This document shows, piece by piece, positions 53,304 through 62,133 of a stretch of DNA of 64,000 nucleotides. The stretch is from Treponema brennaborense DSM 12168 (GTDB taxonomy: Bacteria > Spirochaetota > Spirochaetia > Treponematales > Treponemataceae), in contig NC_015500.1 of assembly GCF_000212415.1 (NCBI RefSeq), forward strand, positions 2,170,001-2,234,000. The letters run 5' to 3'. Made by a program: the position numbers and the translations under genes. Within the stretch, counting starts at the first letter, position 1, and every line of letters begins with the position of its first letter. Under the pieces are notes generated by a model. The model was not told where the DNA came from and made no database searches. It saw nothing but the letters and a program-made list of their open reading frames with translations.

Positions 53304-53417
53304 ACTGCGTACTGCGCAGCCGGCCGTATTATTCACAGCCGGCCGCATCGGCAACCAACCGCAGTAGCGGCAAACCGCCGTCGCATCGGCGTATCCTCCG
53401 CATCGGCAAACTTTTCC

Positions 53418-53446
53418 TTGACAGTACGAAATTTCAAACTTATCAT
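53418..53446 (+). promoter_or_regulatory. Sigma-70-type promoter of the EF-G-like gene
   Basis: A consensus TTGACA (53418-53423), a 17-base spacer and TATCAT (53441-53446), about 40 bases before the ATG. In the preceding 110 bases, GCCGGCC copies could form a weak hairpin after the flg genes, without a T-run. Confidence 0.75.
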
Positions 53447-53492
53447 ATAAGCATCGATTTCATATGATTTTTATTTGAACAAGGAGCGATGC

Positions 53493-55574
53493 ATGGATTT
53501 TTCTACCCAACAGTTAAGAAACGTTTCTATTGCCGGACACGGTCAGACCGGAAAGACCGCGTTGTTTGAACAGCTTCTTTTTACCGGCGGCGCCGTTGCA
53601 AAACCGGAATCCGTCGAATCGGGCAAAACGGTCAGCGACTGCTCGTCCGAAGAAATACAGCGCAAAATCTCGATATATGCATCGCTCGCCCATCTTACCT
53701 GGAAAAATACGCTCGTCAACGTGTGGGACACCCCCGGTTCTTCCGATTTTATCGGCGAAGTCATTTCCGCGTTCCGCGCCAGTGAAATGACGGTCATGCT
53801 CGTAGACGCCCGAACCGGCGCGCAGATAGAAACGATCAAATTGTGGCGTGATCTCGACCGGCGGAACAAGCCGCGTATGCTGTTCGTCAACAAGTGCGAA
53901 GACGACCGAGCCGATTTTGCCGCCGCTTCAAAAGACATTCACGATAAATTCAACGTTGAAGTCTGCGCGCTTACCATTCCGATGGGCTGCGGGCGTTCTT
54001 TTGCCGGAGTCGTCGACGTTCTGCACGGAAAAGCGTACGCGGCGGACGGTTCGGCGGAAAAAGAAATGCCCATCCCCGCCGAATACGAAGAAGCGTATAA
54101 AACCGCGCGCGGCGTTCTCGCCGGAGCCGCAGCTGAAGGCGACGAAGACCTGCTCGTCAAATTCATAGACGAAGGGGAACTTTCCGCCGAAGAAATCATC
54201 CGCGGACTCAAAATCGCGTTCGCAAACAACCGCGTCGTTCCGGCGTTCGCCGGCAGCGCGGCGCGGAATTCAGGAACCACCGCCCTGCTCGATTTTATTG
54301 CGGAAATCGCCCCCGACCCGTCTTCGGTATTTGAAACGGCACGGAACGAAGCGGGTGAAACGGCCACCGTAAAAATCAGCGACGGCGGCAGCGTGTCCGC
54401 TCAATGCGTCAAAACGGCGAGCGACCAGTTTTCCGGCCGGCTTTCGTATCTGAAAGTAGTCACCGGCACGCTGAGCGCGGACAGCGAACTGTACAATTTG
54501 ACGGAAAACCGTAAGGAAAAAATCGGCAAACTGTACCGCTGCGTCGGCAAAAAACTTGAAGAAATCAAATCCGCCGCCGCCGGCGACGTCTGCATCGCAG
54601 TCAAACTTGCCGTAACCAAAACGAGCGACACGCTCTCCGCACTGCCGGACGCCGTACCGTTCGTCAAATTGCGCCATCCGGAACCGGTGTATTCCGTCGC
54701 AGTTTCGGCAAAAGACAAGCGGGATGAAGATAAAATGGGCGAACAGCTCGCACGAGCGGCGGAAGACGACCGCACGCTGGCGTTCCGCTACAATCCGGAA
54801 ACCAAACAGAACGTCGTGTCCGGCATGGGGGAACTGCACATCGGCATCATACTTGACCGAGTCCGCGCACAGTCGAAAATCACGATCGACACCGCGGTGC
54901 CCCGGATTGCGTACCGTGAAACCGTGCAGCGCAAGGCGCAGGCCGAGTACACGCATAAAAAACAGTCCGGCGGTCACGGCCAATACGCACGCGTCGTGCT
55001 TTCGGTGGAACCGCTTGACCGCGGCGCAAATTATCAGTTCACCAACGCGGTTTTCGGCGGAGCGATTTCCAAAGGATACATTCCGGGTGTGGAAAAAGGC
55101 GTGAAAGAAGCCATGGAGCACGGCGTACTGGCAGGTTATCCGGTAGTGGACACCGCGGTTACCGTACTCGACGGCAAGGAACATCCGGTCGACTCTTCGG
55201 AAATGGCGTTCAAAATCGCCGCACGCAACGCGTTCCGCGACGCAATGCGAAACGCCGGCGCGATTCTGCTCGAACCGGTCATGAACATCACCGTTTGGGT
55301 TGAATCGAAATATCTGGGCGACATCATGTCCGATATTTCGGGAAAACGCGGCCGCATTTTGGGACAAACGCCTCTTGCAGGCGGAATTGAAGAAATACGC
55401 GCGCAGGCGCCGCAGTCTGAACTGCTCAAATACGCGATCGATCTGCGCTCCATGACCAGCGGCACCGGCAGCTTTGAAACGGCGTTCAGCCACTACGATC
55501 CCATATCGGGCAAACTTGCCGATGAAATCATACAAGCAGCGAAAGCCTTCATTCAGTCCGCACCGGAAGAATAA
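53493..55574 (+). CDS. Elongation factor G-like translational GTPase (EF-G paralogue)
   Basis: 693 residues with the whole EF-G domain order. Relative to canonical EF-G, the P-loop reads AGHGQTGKTAL, the G3 motif reads DTPGSSDF in place of DTPGHVDF, and G4 reads NKCED. Domain IV shows GGHGQYARVVLSVEPL and GYPVVDTAVTVLDGKEHPVDSSEMAF. It is therefore the divergent second EF-G, whose role may be ribosome recycling or a specialised function, not the main elongation factor. The ATG at 53493 has AGGAG eight bases upstream; a TTG six codons earlier is less likely. Confidence 0.9.
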   Translation: MDFSTQQLRNVSIAGHGQTGKTALFEQLLFTGGAVAKPESVESGKTVSDCSSEEIQRKISIYASLAHLTWKNTLVNVWDTPGSSDFIGEVISAFRASEMTVMLVDARTGAQIETIKLWRDLDRRNKPRMLFVNKCEDDRADFAAASKDIHDKFNVEVCALTIPMGCGRSFAGVVDVLHGKAYAADGSAEKEMPIPAEYEEAYKTARGVLAGAAAEGDEDLLVKFIDEGELSAEEIIRGLKIAFANNRVVPAFAGSAARNSGTTALLDFIAEIAPDPSSVFETARNEAGETATVKISDGGSVSAQCVKTASDQFSGRLSYLKVVTGTLSADSELYNLTENRKEKIGKLYRCVGKKLEEIKSAAAGDVCIAVKLAVTKTSDTLSALPDAVPFVKLRHPEPVYSVAVSAKDKRDEDKMGEQLARAAEDDRTLAFRYNPETKQNVVSGMGELHIGIILDRVRAQSKITIDTAVPRIAYRETVQRKAQAEYTHKKQSGGHGQYARVVLSVEPLDRGANYQFTNAVFGGAISKGYIPGVEKGVKEAMEHGVLAGYPVVDTAVTVLDGKEHPVDSSEMAFKIAARNAFRDAMRNAGAILLEPVMNITVWVESKYLGDIMSDISGKRGRILGQTPLAGGIEEIRAQAPQSELLKYAIDLRSMTSGTGSFETAFSHYDPISGKLADEIIQAAKAFIQSAPEE

Positions 55575-55589
55575 CCACCTGCAAAAACG

Positions 55590-55627
55590 AACGCCCGGCA
55601 GCACACTGTGCCTCCGGGCGTTTTTTA
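55590..55627 (+). terminator. Rho-independent terminator of the EF-G-like gene
   Basis: AACGCCCGG (55590-55598) pairs with CCGGGCGTT (55614-55622), continuing into a TTTTTT run; an inner GCAC/GTGC stem extends it. Confidence 0.9.
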
Positions 55628-55673
55628 CACTTGAACTCTGAACAACGGTAAACGCGGCCGGTTCTGCCCCGTA

Positions 55674-56486
55674 TTACCGCGCGGCGATCTTCATAACGGA
55701 CATTCCCGCCGGTACCGCCACCGTTTCGCCGGCTCGGCAGAAAAACGTATCTTCCGCCTTACACGATGCGCGATTACCCGCACAGGCAAGCGCACCGCCC
55801 CCGCTCAGCACGAACAGGATAAAATCGTTTTCAGCACACGAAACGGTAACGGCTCCGCTTCCGGCGTCGATACGTTCCAGCGAAAAATAATCGCATGAAA
55901 ACGGCCCCGTAAAATCGTTCACCGGCTCGGACGACAGATCCTTCGTAACCGACAGCCCTTTTTCTACGTGGACTTCACGCCCGCGTCCCCAATCGTACAA
56001 GCGGTACGTAATATCGCTCGACTCCTGCACTTCAAGCAGGCGCAGACCGCCGTTGATCGCGTGCACCAATCCCGCCGGGATGAAAATGAAATCACCTTTG
56101 GAAACCGGCACGGAACGCAGATACGGCTCGAGGCGGTTTTCCGCAATAGCGGAACGGAGTTCCTGCGCAGTGTACGTTCCGGTCAGTCCGCAAATCAGCG
56201 ACGTACCGGGCGCGGCGTCCAGCACGTACCAGCACTCGGTTTTTCCCAGCGACCGTTCGTGAACGCGCGCGTAGGCGTCGTCGGGATGCACCTGAACGGA
56301 CAGCGTCTGATCGGCCTGAATCACTTTAATCAGCAGCGGATAGCTGCCGATCGCGTCGGCCAACGGTACGGCGGTTCCGTCGTTTCCGGCGCCCTCCGCA
56401 AGCGACTGCCCCGCCGGATGCGTGGACACGATCCAGCGTTCATAACCCCATATTTTTTCGGATACGAAAGGTCTCAGCTTATACAT
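55674..56486 (-). CDS. manA: Mannose-6-phosphate isomerase class I
   Basis: 270 residues, the short form. YKLRPFVSEKIWGYERWIV, LSVQVHPDDAYARVHE, KTECWYVLDA and KGDFIFIPAGLVHAINGG give the zinc ligands and cupin core. It interconverts fructose-6-phosphate and mannose-6-phosphate. It starts three bases after the nucleotidyltransferase stop, without its own clear ribosome site, so the two genes are translated together and probably serve sugar-nucleotide supply for glycans. Confidence 0.92.
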   Translation of the reverse strand: MYKLRPFVSEKIWGYERWIVSTHPAGQSLAEGAGNDGTAVPLADAIGSYPLLIKVIQADQTLSVQVHPDDAYARVHERSLGKTECWYVLDAAPGTSLICGLTGTYTAQELRSAIAENRLEPYLRSVPVSKGDFIFIPAGLVHAINGGLRLLEVQESSDITYRLYDWGRGREVHVEKGLSVTKDLSSEPVNDFTGPFSCDYFSLERIDAGSGAVTVSCAENDFILFVLSGGGALACAGNRASCKAEDTFFCRAGETVAVPAGMSVMKIAAR

Positions 56487-56489
56487 GCT

Positions 56490-57398
56490 CTAGTTCGCCC
56501 ACAATTTGTCCGGATAATAACCGCTTTCAATTTTTGCGGCGATTTCCGTTTTGACGATCGCGCGGTCTTCGGGATACGTCATACCGAACCATTTTTCGGG
56601 CGACGTATAGAATTTGATTTTCCCTTTACCGTGCGCAACGATACCGCTCGCCGCTTCCGGCAGCAGCGATTCGGCTTTTTCACTGCCGCTGTTCGCCGCG
56701 ATAAAAGCATCCCAATACGACTGGAATTCTTCATACGCCTTCGGAGAAAAACCGAAAAAGTTCATCGACACCCATTCCTTGCCGGTCAGTTCGATTTTTT
56801 TATCATCCAGCAGGCTGATTATTTTATCGTTTTCATAGCCGATTTTGGTGTTTTCACGCATGGAAACGAGGTAACCGTCTTTCACCGTACACACCGCGCG
56901 TGAAACGGTTCCCGATTTGCTCATCGTATTACCGAGCACGAACCCGACCATCGCGTGTTCCGTACCGTCGGTTCCCATTCCCGACAGATGTTCGCCGAGC
57001 GTTGCGAACGCGCTGCGGCCGTAATAATCGTCGGCGTTGATGACGGCGAACGGCGTTTTTACGGCGTCTTTTGCGCACAGCACGGCGTGGATTGTTCCCC
57101 AGGGTTTCGTGCGGGCCGCCGAGGCGGCGAGCTGTTCGCGCGTTAAACCCGCTTCGTGAGTCTGAAACACGTATTCGGCGTCGCAATTGCGCGCAACGCG
57201 GTCAAACAGCCGCTCGCGGAAATCTTTTTCAATATCTTTGCGGATGATGTACACGACTTTACCGAAACCGCTGCGCAGCGCGTCGTACGTTGCAAAGTCG
57301 AGCAGCGTTTCGTTATGCAAACCGACGGAATCTATCTGCTTTACTCCGCCGTACCGGCTGCCCATTCCCGCAGCCAAAACCACTAAAGTAGGTTTCAT
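56490..57398 (-). CDS. Sugar-phosphate nucleotidyltransferase
   Basis: 302 residues. PTLVVLAAGMGSRYGGVKQID is the nucleotide-binding signature of NTP transferases, and FAVINADDYYG holds the metal-binding Asp pair. The family includes enzymes making NDP-sugars; with manA adjacent, a mannose- or fructose-6-phosphate-derived product is plausible. The specific nucleotide is unknown. AGGAG lies before the ATG. Confidence 0.85.
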   Translation of the reverse strand: MKPTLVVLAAGMGSRYGGVKQIDSVGLHNETLLDFATYDALRSGFGKVVYIIRKDIEKDFRERLFDRVARNCDAEYVFQTHEAGLTREQLAASAARTKPWGTIHAVLCAKDAVKTPFAVINADDYYGRSAFATLGEHLSGMGTDGTEHAMVGFVLGNTMSKSGTVSRAVCTVKDGYLVSMRENTKIGYENDKIISLLDDKKIELTGKEWVSMNFFGFSPKAYEEFQSYWDAFIAANSGSEKAESLLPEAASGIVAHGKGKIKFYTSPEKWFGMTYPEDRAIVKTEIAAKIESGYYPDKLWAN

Positions 57399-57488
57399 AT
57401 TCTTCTCCTATGCAATCGGCATGATTTTCCGTACCGTATCATACGTTCGATTTGAAAGCATATCACGGAAAAACGAATCCGGCAAGTA

Positions 57489-57532
57489 TAAAAAAATACC
57501 CGGATTTTGACAAACAGGCAAAAATCCGGGTA
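57489..57532 (-). terminator. Rho-independent terminator of the secreted-protein gene
   Basis: TACCCGGATTTT (57497-57508) pairs perfectly with AAAATCCGGGTA (57521-57532). On the minus strand it is followed by a T-run (TTTTTTTATA). Confidence 0.92.
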
Positions 57533-57569
57533 CAGCGGTTATACGCAGCGCATCGTACGCTGGCGGACG

Positions 57570-58232
57570 TTATTTCTGGTTCAAAGAACCTTTTACCGTC
57601 AGAATACCTTTTTTATACGCAGCGGTCAGCGTACCGGTAAAACTGCGGGAAGCGTCCGCAGCGGCGGTATCGGCAGCCAGCGTTACTTTCGACCAATCGA
57701 GATCGGCCATGTTCGCAGCGTCTCCGCCGTCTTTCAGGTAATCGGCTTTGATGATGAATTTTCCGGCAACGTTATCCGCGAGACCGCCGGCCATCGAAAA
57801 AGACGAACCCATATCGATTTTGCCTTTAGCGTCGGTAACGATCTGATACGCGGTTCCGCGATGAACGAAGCGGATAGTCAGCTGTTTGCCGTTTTCAATA
57901 ACGGTAAACGCGTCGTATTCGGCAGTTCCGCGGTCAGCAACGGGATATAAAACCAACGAGCGCAATCCGGCGGGAATGGCAGCTTTTTTGGAAGTTTCGC
58001 TGTCATAGCGAACCGCATTGAAAGCAGTCGTGGACTGTGCTTTTGAAGCGCCGGTCGCCGCATCGTAGCCGTCTTTCACGGCTTTTCCGTCCGCGGCCCA
58101 ATTAAAATAATTGGCCGAATCTTCCGCAAGTGCGTTAAAGCGCAGGTCAATCGTCACTTTCTGAGCTGTCGCTGCAAAAACGGAACCTATCAGAACCGCG
58201 GCGCACGCCAGTATCAGTTTTGTATTTTTCAT
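57570..58232 (-). CDS. Secreted protein of unknown function
   Basis: 220 residues. MKNTKLILACAAVLIGSVFAATAQ is a cleavable signal peptide. The mature part is Ala/Asp/Lys-rich and beta-like (KVTIDLRFNALAEDSANYFNWAADG, LVLYPVADRGTAEYDAFTVIENGKQLTIRFVHRGTAYQIVTD) and has no Cys after the signal. I do not recognise a family. GGAG lies six bases before the chosen ATG. A strong promoter with a 160-base leader and a strong terminator make it a monocistronic, probably abundant, envelope protein. Confidence 0.8.
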   Translation of the reverse strand: MKNTKLILACAAVLIGSVFAATAQKVTIDLRFNALAEDSANYFNWAADGKAVKDGYDAATGASKAQSTTAFNAVRYDSETSKKAAIPAGLRSLVLYPVADRGTAEYDAFTVIENGKQLTIRFVHRGTAYQIVTDAKGKIDMGSSFSMAGGLADNVAGKFIIKADYLKDGGDAANMADLDWSKVTLAADTAAADASRSFTGTLTAAYKKGILTVKGSLNQK

Positions 58233-58350
58233 ACGAACTCCTATGAAATCTTTCCGGTAAGGAGGAGACAGCCGAAAACCATTCGATTTCCGGAACGTCC
58301 CGTATTGCCGGCCGACTGCAACGCAGCGAAGCGGCAAAACCCCTTTTATA

Positions 58351-58373
58351 GCCCGTAAAGCCGCTCTACGGGC
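58351..58373 (-). promoter_or_regulatory. Hairpin in the long leader of the secreted-protein gene
   Basis: GCCCGTA (58351-58357) and TACGGGC (58367-58373) form a 7-bp stem about 20 bases after the predicted transcription start. It may stabilise the mRNA. Confidence 0.45.
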
Positions 58374-58400
58374 AACTTACATACTACTTAATTCATACAA

Positions 58401-58429
58401 AATATACGCATTTTAAATACGGCAGTCAA
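58401..58429 (-). promoter_or_regulatory. Strong promoter of the secreted-protein gene
   Basis: On the minus strand TTGACT (58429-58424), a 17-base spacer and TATATT (58406-58401). The leader to the ATG at 58232 is about 160 bases. Confidence 0.8.
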
Positions 58430-58434
58430 GTAGT

Positions 58435-59139
58435 TTATACGGAAATCCCCGCATCAAGCGCAATCCGGATCATGTTCGAGAACGTCGTCTGCCGCTCTTC
58501 CGCCGACGTGGATTCACCCGTCGCGATATGATCGGAAACGGTCAAAATGGCGAGCGCCTTGCGGTCGAACTTTGCGGCGAGCGTGTACAATTCGGCGGCT
58601 TCCATTTCGATTCCCAATACGCCGAATTTTGCCCACAATTTCCAGTTTTCGTTCTCATCGTAAAAAAGATCGCTCGACGCAACCGAACCGACCAGCGTTT
58701 TGATGCCGGCTTTTTCGGCAGCCGTTCGGGCGGCCGACAACAAGTCGAAATTCGCCGTCGGCGCAAAATGCAGATTGCCGAACCGCTGCAGCTGCAGCGA
58801 CGAATCGGTACAGGCGCTCGCGGCAAGAATCGTATCCCTGATCTTCGTAGACGCGTGTATCGCGCCGCACGTTCCCACGCGGATCGCTTTCTGAACTCCA
58901 TAAAATTGAAACAATTCGTTTACGTAAATCGAAAGGGACGGTTGTCCCATCCCCGTTCCCTGCACGGAAACCCGTTTGCCTTTATACGTACCGGTAAAAC
59001 CGTACATACCGCGCACTTCGTTATAGCATTCGGCGTTTTCCAAAAAATGCTCCGCAATGAACTTTGCTCTCAGCGGATCACCGGGCAGCAAAACAGTATC
59101 GGCAATCCGGCCTTCCGCAGCGTTGATGTGAGTACTCAT
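58435..59139 (-). CDS. deoD: Purine nucleoside phosphorylase DeoD
   Basis: 234 residues, the normal length. [59 protein letters not shown] and [19 protein letters not shown], with the catalytic Asp in [10 protein letters not shown], are as in hexameric bacterial PNP. It splits purine nucleosides for salvage. AGGAG lies before the ATG. Confidence 0.97.
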   Translation of the reverse strand: MSTHINAAEGRIADTVLLPGDPLRAKFIAEHFLENAECYNEVRGMYGFTGTYKGKRVSVQGTGMGQPSLSIYVNELFQFYGVQKAIRVGTCGAIHASTKIRDTILAASACTDSSLQLQRFGNLHFAPTANFDLLSAARTAAEKAGIKTLVGSVASSDLFYDENENWKLWAKFGVLGIEMEAAELYTLAAKFDRKALAILTVSDHIATGESTSAEERQTTFSNMIRIALDAGISV

Positions 59140-59299
59140 GTGAACTCCTGTAAAAATTTCTCACTGTCAGTATAAACCGGACATACGGAAAAAACAAGAC
59201 GCCGATACGGACGGATTACAGCGAATCGGCAATTTCGAGCAGTTCCGCATCTGCTCCGAATTCCTTGCCAGAAACGATTGTTCCGTATATACTGTCAGT

Positions 59300-59749
59300 A
59301 TGTTCGATTTTATCATAAAACATTTGCCGTGGTTTTGGTTCGGCATCGCGGTCGTCTGCACGGCGATTGAAGCGGTTACGTTCGGGCTGACGACGATTTG
59401 GTTCGCCGCGGGAGCGCTCGTCATGATTTTCATATCGTTCACTCCGCTGCCGTTCGCCTGGCAGCTGCTCGTTTTTTTCATACTGTCCGGAGTGCTGCTC
59501 GGATTCACCCGGCCGCTCGCCGTCAAAAAGCTGAAAGTCGGAAAAGAGAAAACGAACAGCGAAAGCCTTATCGGTAAAAAAGCGCTGGTCGTCAAAAGGA
59601 TTTCCGAATTTGAAAAAGGCGAAGTTACCGTAAGCGGAACCGTGTGGACGGCGCAGAGCGCGGACGGTTCCGTTCTGGAAGAAAAGACCGAATGCGTCAT
59701 CGATAAAATAGCGGGAGTAACGCTCGTCGTCAAACCCGTTCAAGAATAA
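59300..59749 (+). CDS. NfeD-family membrane protein
   Basis: 149 residues. Two or three membrane helices (FWFGIAVVCTAIEAVTFGLTTIWFAAGALVMIF and QLLVFFILSGVLLGF) are followed by an OB-fold NfeD domain (SLIGKKALVVKRISEFEKGEVTVSGTVWTAQ). NfeD proteins pair with SPFH proteins, as with the gene at 59938, and are thought to organise membrane domains. It diverges from deoD. Confidence 0.92.
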   Translation: MFDFIIKHLPWFWFGIAVVCTAIEAVTFGLTTIWFAAGALVMIFISFTPLPFAWQLLVFFILSGVLLGFTRPLAVKKLKVGKEKTNSESLIGKKALVVKRISEFEKGEVTVSGTVWTAQSADGSVLEEKTECVIDKIAGVTLVVKPVQE

Positions 59750-59781
59750 AGGCTCCGATTCGGATTCTTTTTATGGAAGGT

Positions 59782-59924
59782 AAGCTGAAAACTGCCGATT
59801 TGCCGTCAGTTTGCAGCTTTTCCGGTTTGCGTTGCAAACTGTCTTATTGTCTGTACGTTCACGCTTTGCTTTGAACGTGCTTAAAAAATCAATCCGAAAC
59901 TTGACACTTTCGTCTTGATTTTTT
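59782..59924 (+). promoter_or_regulatory. Hairpin-rich leader between nfeD and the SPFH gene
   Basis: Four stem-loops lie in 188 bases. Stem A: AAGCTGAAAACTG (59782-59794) with CAGTTTGCAGCTT (59807-59819), one mismatch, then TT. Stem B: CAGTTTGC (59807-59814) with GCAAACTG (59834-59841), which shares an arm with A, so the two exclude each other. Stem C: ACGTTCA/TGAACGT (59855-59878). Stem D: AAAAAATCAA (59883-59892) with TTGATTTTTT (59915-59924), just before the ribosome site. The arrangement resembles an attenuator, but I recognise no known riboswitch. Confidence 0.5.
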
Positions 59925-59937
59925 ACGGGAGAAGAAA

Positions 59938-60822
59938 TTGATTTACATCGTTATCGCCCTGATCGTGTTTATCCTGATCGTGCTGATTAAAAACATCAGA
60001 ATCGTTCCGCAGTCACAGGCGTTCATCATAGAACGGCTCGGCGGATATTTGACGACCTGGGACGTCGGACTGCACGTCAAGGTTCCGATCATCGACCGCG
60101 TCGCGAACAAAGTGTCGCTCAAGGAACGCGTGCTCGACTTTCAGCCGCAGCCGGTTATCACCAAAGACAACGTTACGATGATGATCGATACGGTCATTTA
60201 TTTTCAGATTACCGATCCCAAACTGTACACGTACGGCGTTGAAAATCCGATGAACGCGATTGAAAACCTTTCGGCAACCACGCTGCGCAACATCATCGGC
60301 GAACTGGAGCTCGACGGCACGCTGACCAGCCGCGACGTTATCAACACCCGGATGCGCAGTATCCTCGACGACGCGACCGATCCGTGGGGTATAAAAGTGA
60401 ACCGCGTGGAAGTCAAAAACATCATTCCGCCCGAATCCATTCAGGAAGCGATGGAAAAACAGATGAGAGCCGAGCGCGAACGCCGCGAATCGATTCTGAT
60501 CGCCGAAGGACAGAAGCAGTCCGCAATCCTCGTTGCCGAAGGCAAAAAAGCGGCCACAATTCTTGAAGCCGAGGCACAGAAAGAGGCGGCTATCCGCAGG
60601 GCTGAAGGCGAAGCCGAAGCGATCCTCGCCGTACAGAACGCAACTGCGGAAGGATTGTTGAAAATCAAAAACGTTCAGGCCGACGAATCGCTGATACGGC
60701 TGCGCGGGTTGGAAGCGTTTGAAAAAGCCGCGAACGGTCAGGCGACCAAAATAATCATTCCGTCGGATATCCAAAATCTGGCGGGCATCGTAACGGCCGT
60801 TACCGAACTGGCAAAAAAGTAA
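59938..60822 (+). CDS. SPFH/stomatin-prohibitin family protein (QmcA-like)
   Basis: 294 residues from a TTG start with GGGAG upstream. One N-terminal membrane helix (IYIVIALIVFILIVLI), the SPFH domain (VPQSQAFIIERLGGYLTTWDVGLHVKVPIIDRV ... RNIIGELELDGTLTSRDVINTRM), and a long Ala/Glu/Arg coiled coil (about 180-250). It probably forms membrane-associated oligomers with the NfeD protein encoded upstream and influences protein quality control. Confidence 0.94.
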   Translation: MIYIVIALIVFILIVLIKNIRIVPQSQAFIIERLGGYLTTWDVGLHVKVPIIDRVANKVSLKERVLDFQPQPVITKDNVTMMIDTVIYFQITDPKLYTYGVENPMNAIENLSATTLRNIIGELELDGTLTSRDVINTRMRSILDDATDPWGIKVNRVEVKNIIPPESIQEAMEKQMRAERERRESILIAEGQKQSAILVAEGKKAATILEAEAQKEAAIRRAEGEAEAILAVQNATAEGLLKIKNVQADESLIRLRGLEAFEKAANGQATKIIIPSDIQNLAGIVTAVTELAKK

Positions 60823-60877
60823 GGAATCGGCTGCAGTACGGTTCCGCCGTATGCGCGTTTCGTATATTCGAAGTACC

Positions 60878-60905
60878 GCGGAGTCCGCCGCCCGGCAGAC
60901 TCCGC
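60878..60905. terminator. Possible terminator hairpin at the SPFH/chromate transporter convergence
   Basis: GCGGAGTC (60878-60885) pairs with GACTCCGC (60898-60905). There is no clean T-run on either strand, so it is a weak candidate. Confidence 0.35.
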
Positions 60906-61465
60906 TATAAAAACAGCGCGCCGAACACGGCGCCGGCGGCGATTACCGCGATCGGATGAATTTTCGTTTTAAACACGGCGGCGAGCGCCGCAGCGTAAAA
61001 AATCACCGACGGCCAATTGCAGATATCCAGCCAAGCGCCGGTTTCCTTGAACGCGGGAATATCGAGAATCGCGATAACGAACACCTGCACCGCCGCCACC
61101 GCCACCATCCCGCTTACCGCCGGCCGAAGTCCGGTAAAAGCCGCTTTCACCAGCGGTTTTTCCTGAAAACGCCCGAAATATTTGGCGATAACGATAATGC
61201 AGATCAAAGACGGCAGCACGGTTGCGGCAGTCGTCGCGATTCCGCCCCACACGCCGTACAGCTCGCAGCCGATATACGTCGCCATATTGATGCCGATGGG
61301 CCCCGGCGTCGACTCCGAAATGGCGACCATATGGTAAAACTGTTCGGAACTGATAAGACCGCCGCCCACGATCGGATCGTACATCAGCGTAATGGCGACC
61401 AAACCGCCGCCGATGGTAAACAGGCCGACGTAAAAGAAGACCCACATCAGCTGCAGCAAACTCAC
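60905..61465 (-). CDS. Chromate transporter, second half protein
   Basis: 186 residues from a GTG in a GTGA overlap with the upstream gene; GGAGG lies nine bases before it. LMWVFFYVGLFTIGGGLVAITLM and ISESTPGPIGINMATYIG are CHR-family motifs (FxxGG and STPGP). It is one of the two short CHR proteins that together equal one long transporter. Substrate may be chromate, sulfate or another oxyanion. Confidence 0.9.
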   Translation of the reverse strand: MSLLQLMWVFFYVGLFTIGGGLVAITLMYDPIVGGGLISSEQFYHMVAISESTPGPIGINMATYIGCELYGVWGGIATTAATVLPSLICIIVIAKYFGRFQEKPLVKAAFTGLRPAVSGMVAVAAVQVFVIAILDIPAFKETGAWLDICNWPSVIFYAAALAAVFKTKIHPIAVIAAGAVFGALFL

Positions 61466-62043
61466 GACCGATCCTCCCGCCGCGATTTCAGCGAGCGCGT
61501 AAACGAAGCGGCGATTCCCAGCGCTGCGCTGACGGCGATAACCGCTACCGAATTTACCCCGAAAAAATACATCGAAACGAACGCCGCCGCCAAAATCAGA
61601 AATCCCCAGATATTTTTTACCGATTTTTTGCCGAACTGCCACACCGCCTGCGTCAGCAGCGCAGCCACCGCAACGTTTATACCGCCGAGCGCTTTCCGTA
61701 CCCACACGATATCAGTAAAATTGCGCAGAAAAAGCGCGAGCAGCGTAATGACGATAATCGAAGGCGCAACGATTCCGGCAGTCGCGACGACACCGCCCGC
61801 CAAACCGCAGCGGTTGTAACCGATAAAAGTCGCGACGTTCACGGCGATAATGCCCGGCGTCGATTGTCCGATCGCGTAATAGTCGAGCAATTGGTCGCCG
61901 GTAACCCAGTCGCGCTTTTTTCCCAATTCCCGTTCCAGAATCGGCAGCATCGCCAGTCCGCCGCCGAACGTAACGGCTCCTATCTTAAAAAAAACGCCGA
62001 ACAGTTCCGCACACAGGCGCAGCGTATTCCGTATATTTTTCAT
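61462..62043 (-). CDS. Chromate transporter, first half protein
   Basis: 193 residues. LFGVFFKIGAVTFGGGLAMLPILERELGKKRDWVTGDQLLDYYAIGQSTPGIIAVNVATFIGY holds the CHR signature. The two overlapping short CHR genes are co-translated and probably form a heterodimer. TATACT (62055-62050, minus strand), with TTGTAA 17 bases upstream, lies six bases before the ATG, so the mRNA is likely leaderless. Confidence 0.92.
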   Translation of the reverse strand: MKNIRNTLRLCAELFGVFFKIGAVTFGGGLAMLPILERELGKKRDWVTGDQLLDYYAIGQSTPGIIAVNVATFIGYNRCGLAGGVVATAGIVAPSIIVITLLALFLRNFTDIVWVRKALGGINVAVAALLTQAVWQFGKKSVKNIWGFLILAAAFVSMYFFGVNSVAVIAVSAALGIAASFTRSLKSRREDRS

Positions 62044-62049
62044 GGGCCG

Positions 62050-62078
62050 AGTATAGCACGCCGCGCGCTGCGTTACAA
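62050..62078 (-). promoter_or_regulatory. Promoter of the chromate transporter genes
   Basis: On the minus strand TTGTAA (62078-62073), 17 bases, then TATACT (62055-62050). Six bases separate the -10 box from the ATG. Confidence 0.65.
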
Positions 62079-62098
62079 CAGACTGAAACGTGCAGTAT

Positions 62099-62127
62099 TT
62101 GACTTTTTATGTACGACGCGTTATAAC
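62099..62127 (+). promoter_or_regulatory. Promoter of the MATE transporter gene
   Basis: TTGACT (62099-62104), 17 bases, then TATAAC (62122-62127). The ATG follows at 62134, six bases on, so transcription should begin at or near the start codon. Confidence 0.7.
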
Positions 62128-62133
62128 GGTGCT

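Noticed and set aside
53304-53417. Terminator after the rod-binding protein gene
   Set aside because: GCCGGCC copies can pair, but there is no T-run and the repeat is mostly direct, so evidence is too weak.
54270-55604. Long minus-strand open frame (444 codons) across the EF-G-like gene
   Set aside because: It is the antisense shadow of a well-recognised gene; its residues show no family pattern. Similar long antisense frames across xseA, mutL and the hybrid sensor were dropped for the same reason.
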